A DNA stretch of 9,450 nt from an uncultured Clostridia bacterium (GTDB taxonomy: Bacteria > Bacillota_A > Clostridia > TANB77 > CAG-508). Where the stretch lies: assembly GCA_947594095.1 (NCBI GenBank), contig CANQEA010000049.1, positions 1-9,450 of the forward strand, read 5' to 3'. A program made the translations under genes and the position numbers. Positions 1 through 6,900 of this stretch are shown piece after piece; position 1 is the stretch's first letter, and each line of letters opens with the position of its first letter. The notes under the pieces were generated by a model that was not told the DNA's origin, did not search any database, and saw only the letters and a list, made by a program, of their open reading frames with translations.

Positions 1-195
1 GATTACAATGGAAACAAGACAATAAATTCTATAAAGGAATATGGAATTAAAATACAAAAAAATAATAATGCTCGTGATTTGTATTTTAAAGGAGTTTTTG
101 GAGGAATTCCAACAACAGACTATATTGATTTTGAAGAAATTAAATATGCTCTAGAAGATAATGATGAGGAAACTGCTGATGGTGAGGAAACCTAA
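1..195 (+). CDS. C-terminus of upstream protein, probably AAA15/COG1106-type ATPase (5' partial)
   Basis: Frame 1 is open from the first base to a TAA at 193-195 and gives the last 64 residues of a protein that starts outside the window. The stretch ARDLYFKGVFGGIP, followed by an acidic tail (LEDNDEETADGEET), resembles the extreme C-terminus of COG1106/AAA15-type ATPases, which often end with an LY-x-G-x-FG-x-(I/V)P segment. These ATPases are common partners of TOPRIM or RloB-like proteins in abortive-infection modules. The next gene overlaps its end, which supports a co-translated pair. No Walker motif lies in the visible part, so the family call rests on this short tail and the neighbour. 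That it is coding is fairly sure; the family is moderate. Confidence 0.6.
   Translation, partial: DYNGNKTINSIKEYGIKIQKNNNARDLYFKGVFGGIPTTDYIDFEEIKYALEDNDEETADGEET
165..170 (+). promoter_or_regulatory. Ribosome binding site deciding the start of the TOPRIM-like gene
   Basis: TGAGGA lies 8 bases before the ATG at 179. The ATG codons at 161 and 164 in the same frame have only a weak purine stretch (AGAAG) before them. This favours 179 as the start. The site lies inside the end of the upstream reading frame, so the two genes are probably translationally coupled. Confidence 0.55.
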
Positions 196-751
196 TTATT
201 GTAAGGGAATTGTAATAGCGCATGGAAAAAGTGAACTTCTTTTAGCAGAGCATATAAAAAGTAACCTACATTTACCTATAGAAATATATTCAGAGAGTAA
301 TGGAAAAACGAGCATACAAATAGATAGTTTAATGAGAGTACTAGGAAATAATATTTTTAAGAATAAAAGAATATTTAATCAAAAATATATTATAGAGGAA
401 GAAAAAGGAATATTAAAGAATTTTTCATTAATGCCAATAATGGATTTGGACGATACCAGTGAGGATAGAAAAGAAAAATATATTTCGGGAGAAATGTTTA
501 AGAACCATTGGTTAGGTCCTTACATAGTTCCAATTTGGAATAGAAAAAATCTAGATGAGGTTTTGCTGGATTTAAAACTGATAGATAAACTACTGAATAA
601 TAGGGAGAAAGGCAAGGTATATAGAGATTTGTTTCCAACAAATAAAGGAGAATCAGATAAAAAGCAAGTTGAAGATCTAATGAGAATGTTTGAAAAATCA
701 GATAGAACTAATATGCAAGTCTTTATAAAAAAATGCCTTGATAGTCTATAA
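179..751 (+). CDS. Small TOPRIM/RloB-like protein, probable partner of the upstream ATPase
   Basis: From ATG 179 the product is 190 residues; starting at 161 it would have 196. The N-terminus reads GIVIAHGKSELLLAEHIKSN, a hydrophobic strand followed by GKSE and a helix, as in TOPRIM domains of the (V/I)EGK(S/T)(D/E) type. A second hydrophobic strand ends in MDLDDTSE, matching the place of the TOPRIM DxD metal site. A third strand, GPYIVPIWN, follows. The position normally held by the catalytic glutamate of EGK is histidine here. TOPRIM nucleases and RloB-like proteins pair with AAA15 ATPases in abortive-infection modules such as AbiL (AbiLi/AbiLii) and PARIS (AriA/AriB), and the 17-base overlap with the upstream gene fits such a pair. 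The exact family is not recognised, so no symbol is given. Coding status is sure; fold is moderate; defence role is inferred. Confidence 0.6.
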   Translation: MVRKPNYCKGIVIAHGKSELLLAEHIKSNLHLPIEIYSESNGKTSIQIDSLMRVLGNNIFKNKRIFNQKYIIEEEKGILKNFSLMPIMDLDDTSEDRKEKYISGEMFKNHWLGPYIVPIWNRKNLDEVLLDLKLIDKLLNNREKGKVYRDLFPTNKGESDKKQVEDLMRMFEKSDRTNMQVFIKKCLDSL

Positions 752-756
752 AGCAT

Positions 757-804
757 AAATGGGGAAGTGGAAAATTAATTTATATTTTCTATTTTCCCAT
801 TTTT
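757..804 (+). terminator. Factor-independent terminator after the TOPRIM-like gene
   Basis: The arm 757-775 pairs with 784-802 over 19 positions without a bulge, including three G-C pairs in a row (761-763 with 796-798) and four G-U wobbles, around an 8-base AT loop. The 3' arm ends in TTTTT (800-804). It begins 6 bases after the stop codon at 751. The long stem plus U-tract is a typical Rho-independent terminator. It separates the upstream ATPase/TOPRIM-like pair from the genes starting at 891. The U-tract is short, so some read-through is possible. Confidence 0.85.
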
Positions 805-814
805 ACATTAAATT

Positions 815-865
815 TTGATAATAATATACAAGTTTCGACAATTTTTTCAAAATAATTAATATAAA
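815..865 (+). promoter_or_regulatory. Candidate sigma-A type promoter for the PHP-ATPase gene
   Basis: Several boxes lie in the 86 bases between the terminator and the start codon. TCGACA at 835-840 matches TTGACA in five of six positions and is followed by TAATAT at 857-862 (spacer 16) or TATAAA at 860-865 (spacer 19). TTGATA at 815-820 also matches five of six but has only a weak -10 near 837-842. A perfect TATAAT at 867-872 would start transcription inside the ribosome binding site, so it is less likely to be used. The region is so AT-rich that chance matches are expected. That a promoter lies here follows mainly from the terminator upstream and the gene start downstream. Confidence 0.4.
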
Positions 866-872
866 ATATAAT

Positions 873-881
873 AAGGGGGGG
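873..881 (+). promoter_or_regulatory. Ribosome binding site with a run of seven G
   Basis: AAGGGGGGG ends 9 bases before ATG 891. It can pair with the CCUCC of 16S rRNA partly through G-U wobbles. A G7 homopolymer is striking in such AT-rich DNA and can change length by slippage, which would alter spacing and strength of translation initiation. Confidence 0.7.
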
Positions 882-890
882 AAAAAAGTA

Positions 891-3263
891 ATGGAATGGA
901 ATGCAATTGATTTACATATGCATACAACTAGTGGAATAACTAGAGATAAAACTCAAGATCAAGTTAATTTTAAGTACACATACTTACAGGAAGTTATTCA
1001 AAGACATAACATGAAATTAATGGCTGTTACAAATCATAATATAATTGATTTAAAAAACTTTATATTGATGAAACATCTACTGAAATTGCAGGAGACTAAT
1101 ATATTAATGGGAGTAGAATTAGATACAAACTTATCTATTGGAACACCTATACATATTGCAACAATCTTTGAAGAAAATTTTAAGGACAATTATAATGCAA
1201 TGAAGGAAATAAACAAAAAAACTGAAGAGAAAATGAAAGATGATGAGGTATGTTTTTCAAATGAGGAAATTATATCAATTTTAGGAAAATATAATGTTCT
1301 AATGATACCACATGGTAATAAAGATAAGGGAGTGTTCAAAAATGCAAGTAGAGAACAAATAGAAGAAGCAGTAAAGAAAGTAAGAGAAGGGTTTATTAGA
1401 ATATTTGATAGCCCATCTGACTGGAAACTAGAAAAAATAAAAGGATTTTTACAAGAAATAGAAGAAGAGAATTTAGATGAGTTTGGAGGAGTTTTATTTT
1501 CAGATGTGAGAGACTGGTCTAAATATGATGATAACTATAGAAATTTTTATATGAATGCACAGCCTACATTTAAGGGGGTATTACATTCTATAAGCAATCC
1601 AGTTCAACGATTTAAACCATATAAAGAAATAAAAAATAACAATAATTATATTTCAAAAATTAAGTTTTGTAATAAAAATGCTAATAGTAAAATATTAGAG
1701 GGAGAAATTACCCTATCAAGTGGATATAATTGCATAATAGGTAAATCTGGTTCTGGTAAATCTTTGCTATTGCATTTAATAAAAAAACACTTATTAAGAG
1801 ATATTAAGGAAAATCAAAATTATAATTTTGCTGAGAATACAGAATTACAAATTTATAATGAAGATGGAAGATTGTTAGATTCTGAAACAATAAATTTAGG
1901 AATTGGTGAAAATTTATATAATAAGATCATATCTGCAAGTTCAACGAATGATAGTTACGATTTTTACTCAATTATTAGTTTATTAAATAATGGTTTTATT
2001 AGAGAAGAAAAATTTAATAATTTTAAAAACGAGTATAATAATAGAATAAAAGAATATGTAAAACAAAAAATAAAAATTAATTTAGATAAACAAAAATTTA
2101 TAACCGATAAAAACAAGCTGTTTGATGATATAAAAAGGTTAGAAGAATTAAAGGAAACAAAAATATTTGATGTAAAAGTAATTGAATATAATGGAAATAA
2201 CAATTATACAGACCAAAATATTGAATTTTTTAGAGAATATGAAGAAAAAATTAATTCTTTGATTGAAATAGCTAAGATATATAAAGGAAAATATAAAGAA
2301 GATATTAACATACAAATAAAGAAATTACAAAGATCTATGCATTTGGCAGAATTAGATATTTTAAGGATAAAGACAGAAAATGAACTTAATGAATTAAAAA
2401 TTAAAATAATAAACGACTCTATAGAAAATATAAACTCTTTAAAATCAACTAAAGCTAAAGAAAAATCAAAGTTACTTAAAACATTGCCAAAGGATAGAAA
2501 AGGTTTGACTGAATTAATTCTGAAAATATATTTAAACAAAGTAATAAAAAACAATATGGATTTATCTATTAATAAGGAAAAGATAAATTCGGAAAAAGAA
2601 ATTAACAAAAATGTCATTGTAATTGAATCATTACCAAATGAGTTATTGACTAATGTTAATGAAAGAGAAAATGAATTATTTAATACAAATAGAAAGAAAA
2701 CTAAGCTAGAAAAAGATAAAAGTTATAATTTAACAAATAAGAAAGATGCTAAAGAATTAATAGATAAATATATAGAATTAGGTGTAATAAAACCAGATAA
2801 AGATGCATTATCAGAAGAACTGAAGCTGAATGTACAAATAAAATTTGATGGACAAGATATAAAAGCAATGAATCCTGGAAATATAGCAAAAAAATATATA
2901 GAATTATATTTTGAAGAGCAAATAAAGAATGGAAAAAATAATGTAGTTATATTTGACCAAATTGAAAATGATGTAGACAAAGAATTTATTAATGAAGTAA
3001 TAAAAAGTTTGATTGGAGAAACAAAAGGACATGTACAATTAATTGTTGTTACACACGATCCAATAGTAGCAGTAAATGCTGATCCTAATAATTATATTGA
3101 AAGTATAAAGGATGAAAAGAATAGATTTAAATACAGAAATTTTGTTGCAGAATCATATGAAAGAGATGAATTAAAAACGATTGCATGTAATGTTGATGGA
3201 TCTAAAGATGTTATTAAAGGAAGATATGAAATTTATGAAGGAGAGAAAATATATGGAAATTGA
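891..3263 (+). CDS. PHP-domain plus SMC/ABC-like ATPase (TrlF-like)
   Basis: The 790-residue product joins a phosphoesterase domain to an ATPase. Residues 1 to about 240 look like a PHP domain: DLHMHTTSG with the metal-binding HxH (H9, H11), AVTNHN at 45-50, E76 in GVELDT, H88, H141 in MIPHG and D205 in FSDVRDW. The aspartate of the usual TDH motif is N48, and the histidine usual after the last aspartate (SDxH) is missing. Residues 255-300 carry the Walker A motif GKSGSGKS (284-291). A charged, Lys/Glu-rich region likely to form a coiled coil spans about 370-610. The second ATPase half follows: a signature-like MNPGN (660-664), Walker B VVIFDQIENDVD (685-696) and a switch histidine in VVTHDP (H722). 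This split-ATPase layout with DQxExDxD and THxP matches the TrlF-like family of PHP-ATPases found in defence islands. PHP domains hydrolyse phosphoester bonds; nucleic acid is the likely substrate, by inference. The ATG has a G-rich ribosome binding site. The gene overlaps the next by 11 bases. Confidence 0.85.
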   Translation: MEWNAIDLHMHTTSGITRDKTQDQVNFKYTYLQEVIQRHNMKLMAVTNHNIIDLKNFILMKHLLKLQETNILMGVELDTNLSIGTPIHIATIFEENFKDNYNAMKEINKKTEEKMKDDEVCFSNEEIISILGKYNVLMIPHGNKDKGVFKNASREQIEEAVKKVREGFIRIFDSPSDWKLEKIKGFLQEIEEENLDEFGGVLFSDVRDWSKYDDNYRNFYMNAQPTFKGVLHSISNPVQRFKPYKEIKNNNNYISKIKFCNKNANSKILEGEITLSSGYNCIIGKSGSGKSLLLHLIKKHLLRDIKENQNYNFAENTELQIYNEDGRLLDSETINLGIGENLYNKIISASSTNDSYDFYSIISLLNNGFIREEKFNNFKNEYNNRIKEYVKQKIKINLDKQKFITDKNKLFDDIKRLEELKETKIFDVKVIEYNGNNNYTDQNIEFFREYEEKINSLIEIAKIYKGKYKEDINIQIKKLQRSMHLAELDILRIKTENELNELKIKIINDSIENINSLKSTKAKEKSKLLKTLPKDRKGLTELILKIYLNKVIKNNMDLSINKEKINSEKEINKNVIVIESLPNELLTNVNERENELFNTNRKKTKLEKDKSYNLTNKKDAKELIDKYIELGVIKPDKDALSEELKLNVQIKFDGQDIKAMNPGNIAKKYIELYFEEQIKNGKNNVVIFDQIENDVDKEFINEVIKSLIGETKGHVQLIVVTHDPIVAVNADPNNYIESIKDEKNRFKYRNFVAESYERDELKTIACNVDGSKDVIKGRYEIYEGEKIYGN
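3238..3245 (+). promoter_or_regulatory. Ribosome binding site of the 96-aa acidic protein
   Basis: AAGGAGAG lies 7 bases before ATG 3253 and inside the last codons of the PHP-ATPase. It is one of the best ribosome binding sites in the window and fixes the start at 3253 rather than an upstream in-frame TTG at 3181. Confidence 0.75.
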
Positions 3264-3543
3264 AATTATTAAAAAAGAGGATGGAGAAATAATTTTTAAG
3301 ATTGATGAGGAAGAAAATAAATTTGAATATGAATATTTTGACAAACTAATTGAAAGAGTTTATCAAAATGACGAAGAAATAAATTACAGAACAGTAGAAG
3401 AATTAAAAGAATATGAAGAACTTCTGAAAGGAATAATAGAAGGAGCAAGAACAGAAGATTATAGAGAAGCAATAAATAAAGCCAAACAAGCAAAAGATAA
3501 CTTAATAGAAGCAGAAAAAGAAAATGTAGAAAATGCTTTTTAA
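3253..3543 (+). CDS. Small highly acidic protein, translationally coupled to the PHP-ATPase
   Basis: The product has 96 residues, of which 30 are Asp or Glu and 15 are Lys or Arg, giving a net charge near -15. The first 30 residues (MEIEIIKKEDGEIIFKIDEE...) look like a short beta hairpin. Residues 45-95 are probably helical, with heptad-like spacing and a run of Glu, Ala and Lys. No signal peptide, membrane segment or cysteine is present. I do not recognise the family. The start codon lies 11 bases before the end of the PHP-ATPase stop codon, so the two are almost surely translated together, which suggests a partner, inhibitor or immunity protein of that enzyme. The charge would also allow a nucleic-acid mimic. 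Both roles are inferred from size, charge and position only. Confidence 0.75.
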   Translation: MEIEIIKKEDGEIIFKIDEEENKFEYEYFDKLIERVYQNDEEINYRTVEELKEYEELLKGIIEGARTEDYREAINKAKQAKDNLIEAEKENVENAF

Positions 3544-3581
3544 AGAATAATTGTAAAATAAAAAAGATAGAGAGCATAGAA

Positions 3582-3824
3582 ATGATTATAGAGCTGATCA
3601 ATCAAGAAATAAAAGATAAATATAAAAAGAAAAATTTCATTGAAAAATATTTTAACAATACAATATTACCAATAATTATTTTAATTTTAACAGTTTATTT
3701 TACAAATAATAATGAACAAGAATTAACTGAAATTATTTCTAAAACAATAGCTTCTATATCAAGTATTTTAATTGTAATTTATTTTATATTAAAAATAAAA
3801 AATATAAACATAACACCCTGTTAA
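3582..3824 (+). CDS. Small two-helix membrane protein, apparently frameshifted near its end
   Basis: The reading frame from ATG 3582 gives 80 residues. A polar, Lys-rich start (residues 1-26) is followed by a hydrophobic segment TILPIIILILTVYF (27-40), a short polar loop with Asn and Glu (41-50), and a second hydrophobic segment at about 52-70. This is the layout of a small integral membrane protein with both ends on the same side, probably the cytoplasm given the lysines at both ends. The ribosome binding site is modest (GAGAG at 3570-3574). The frame ends at TAA 3822 just after ACA CCC TGT, while the +1 frame from that point stays protein-like for 23 more residues. The full protein would then have about 102 residues. 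Small two-helix proteins next to STAND or nuclease genes can act as pores or toxins in defence systems, but no family is recognised. Its position between the PHP-ATPase pair and the SMEK gene suggests the same transcript. Confidence 0.6.
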   Translation: MIIELINQEIKDKYKKKNFIEKYFNNTILPIIILILTVYFTNNNEQELTEIISKTIASISSILIVIYFILKIKNINITPC

Positions 3825-3891
3825 CAAAAAGCAGAATTTATTAGAATTAAAAAGAGTATTAACAGACATAATGATAAAATGGAATAAATAG
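3817..3891 (+). other. Out-of-frame C-terminal part of the small membrane protein (+1 frame)
   Basis: Reading from CCT at 3817 to TAG at 3889-3891 gives P-V-N-K-K-Q then NLLELKRVLTDIMIKW and N-K. The leucine spacing is that of an amphipathic helix, unlike random translation of AT-rich DNA. No start codon or ribosome binding site precedes it, and a stop lies at 3811 in its own frame. It ends 12 bases before the next gene, normal operon spacing. It therefore looks like the natural end of the gene at 3582, separated by one extra base in the CCC at 3816-3818. Confidence 0.5.
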
Positions 3892-3892
3892 A

Positions 3893-3900
3893 TAGGAGAT
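3893..3900 (+). promoter_or_regulatory. Ribosome binding site of the SMEK-STAND gene
   Basis: TAGGAGAT has its GGAG core 5 bases before ATG 3904 and confirms this start. It lies just after the TAG at 3889-3891 that ends the +1 frame of the preceding small gene. Confidence 0.7.
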
Positions 3901-3903
3901 ATA

Positions 3904-6900
3904 ATGAATAGAGAAGAAGAAATCAAAGTTATTATTAATGAATTAGTAAAATTAAAATCTATAATTGAAGTTGAAAACAAACTTAATTTAACAGATAAAA
4001 ATATTTTTTTAGAAGATATAGTGTCTCAAGTAATAAATATAATGTATGAATATTCTTTGAAAAATGCCAATCTTAATATTTGTAATTATCCTTGTATTGA
4101 TTTAATAGATGAAAATAAAAAAGTCGCAGTTCAAGTTACTACTAATGTAGCCCATGCTAAAATTCAAAACACTTTAGATAAATTTTTTGCAAAGGAATAT
4201 GATAAGAATATTGACCAAATTAAATTCGTTATATTTCAGAATACTACATATAGAGGAACATTTAAAACGGAAAGAAATTTTAAATTTTGCTACAATGATG
4301 ATATAATTACATTTGATAAATTATTGTCAGAAATAAAATCCCTAGATGAATTTAAATTAAAGAAATTGTATGATTATATTAATACTGCATTAGTGAAAAA
4401 TATTTATACAACTAGTTGGATGATTGACAATACAAGAAAGTCATTAAATAATTTAGGAAAAAGGTATAATAAAACTTTAAATGTTTATAACCAAGAAGAA
4501 GAAAAATTAAAAGCTTTTCTTATAGAAGAGTATAATAATAAGAAAATTATAGAGTTATTAATTGATCTAATTATTAATATTGAGAATAATGGAATATATA
4601 CAGGGATTGATACAGAAAAAATAATTAATGAGTTTTCTATCGAAAGTGTAGAAAAAATAAAGAAACAGTTGGAAACATATAAAGGAAAGGTGATAGACAA
4701 GAAAAGTGATTATCATGAAAAAATAAATTTTGAGACATATTTTACAGAAAAAATACAACAAATTAATTTTTTACTTAAAATGTTTTCTAAAAAAATATTA
4801 ATATATACAGGAGAAGCAGGTATAGGTAAAAGTCATACATTAGCTACTTTTATATATAAATACTATGTTAATGAAAATAAACCAGCAATATTATTGCTAG
4901 GGCAAGAATTTGTTACTAGTGAAAACATAGAAATACAAATGTCTAAAATTATGAACTATAGCAATGATTTAAAAGACTTATGTAATTATATAAACAATAT
5001 TGCAATATCAAAAAATATAGTTATTCCAATTGTGATAGATGGAATAAATGAGAGTAAAGATAGGAGTATATGGAAAAGGGGACTTATAAATTTTATAGAA
5101 ACTATTACAAGTTTTAGTAATTTAAAATTGATTTTAGCATTGAGAGAAACATATTATAAAATGTGTATATCAGAAGAAATAGAAAATATTGATAAATTAG
5201 AAAAAAACATGCATAATGGATTTGGCGATAGAAATTTTGAAGCAGCAAAAGAATTTTTTGATTTTTATAATATTCCAGTACCTATCACACAGCTTATAAA
5301 TAGAGAGTTCAGTAATCCTTTATTTTTAAGTATTTATTGTGAAATTGTTAGTAAATATAAAATTAATATAGATGAATTTAAATACGATAATTTTATCAAT
5401 ATATATGATAATTATTTAGAGAAAGTTAATGAATTAATTATTGACAAATATGAAATTCAAACACATAAAAATATTGTTATTGAATGTTTAAATGCTATAT
5501 CAAGAGATAGTATTATTCAGAACAAATATAATTCGTATGAAGATGCTTTAGATTCAATAAAAGAAATAGCAGAACGATATGATATTAAAAAAACAGATAT
5601 GCTAAATGAGCTAATTAATAATGGAATTTTATATAGAGAAGGAACATATAATTCGGAGATATTAATTTTTACATATGAAAGATATGAAAAGATATCCAAA
5701 GCAGAATATTTGTTAAGCAATATAAAAAATTATGAAGACTTGAAAGAACAAATTAATTCGGGAAATTTGCATGATTACTTTGATATATCAGATAAGTTTG
5801 ACAATGGAATACTAGAAGAGTTGCTAATAATAATACCAATGAAATACAAGAAAGATATCTTTGAGATTGTGGATTTAGATAAAATTTCGTTTAAATATTT
5901 TTTAGATACCTCATATATAAATAGTTTAATATGGTTAAAAAGGTATTACAACATAAGTATTGTAGTAGATAATTTAAAAAGACTTTATCAAGAAAATTAC
6001 GATGATCCACTAATTGATATGTTAATAAAGTGCTCTTATATACATACTAATCCATGTAATATAAACTTATTACATGATCATTTAATAAGTTTAAATATGC
6101 CTGAATTAGATTATAGATGGACAACTATAATAGAAAACTATTATGATAATTTTAATAAAACGACAATAAATAATCTTATAGATTATTGTATAACATATGG
6201 AAATGAATATTTAGATGAAGAAACAATATATTTGATAGCTATGACATTGTGTTGGTTTTTATCTTCTACCAATAAGGAATTAAGAGATAAATCAACAAAA
6301 GCTTTAGTAAGAATGCTAATAAATAAAAATAATATTTCAAATAAAATAATTACAGAATTTAAAAATGTAAAAGATTTATATATTTTAGAGAGAATTATTG
6401 CTGCTATTTATGGAGCTATAATTAGAAATAAAGATAATAATAATTTAATGGAGTTAGTAAATAACATTTACACTATTATATATAGAAATGAATGTACATT
6501 AGACAATATTGTAATAAAGATTTATGCTAAAAAGTTGTTTAGATTCTTGAAAATTAATAATAATATTAATTTATATGATGAAATAGATAAAGAAAAAAAG
6601 AGTAATTGGTATCAAGAATTACCTACCAATGAAGATATTGATAAGATGTATTCTTTTGATATGGATGAATGTTCAAAAGATAAAAGCAAGTTTGCAAATA
6701 TTGAAATCATTCATTCTATGGTTACTGAATATGGAAGAGGAACTTGTGGATATGGTGACTTTGGTAGATATACATTACAGCCTATGTTACGACCATTTGC
6801 ATATAATTTTGAAGATATTCAATTACTTGCCAATATTGCTACAAAAAGAGTGTTTGAATACGGTTATGATTATAAATTATTTGGAGTATATGATGGAAAT

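Noticed and set aside
161..178. ATG at 161 or 164 as the start of the TOPRIM-like gene
   Set aside because: Only a weak purine stretch precedes them, while ATG 179 has GAGGA at good spacing. The longer start remains possible but is less likely.
867..872. Perfect TATAAT as -10 box for the PHP-ATPase
   Set aside because: Transcription would begin near 879, inside the G-run used as ribosome binding site, leaving almost no leader. Upstream box pairs fit better.
3181..3252. TTG at 3181 as start of the acidic small protein (120 residues)
   Set aside because: No good ribosome binding site precedes it and it would overlap the PHP-ATPase by 83 bases; ATG 3253 has AAGGAGAG at 7 bases.
1964..3601. Several open frames on the minus strand within the PHP-ATPase and acidic protein genes
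   Set aside because: They lie opposite well supported genes, have Phe/Leu/Ser-rich low-complexity products expected from the complement of Lys/Glu-rich coding DNA, and lack ribosome binding sites.
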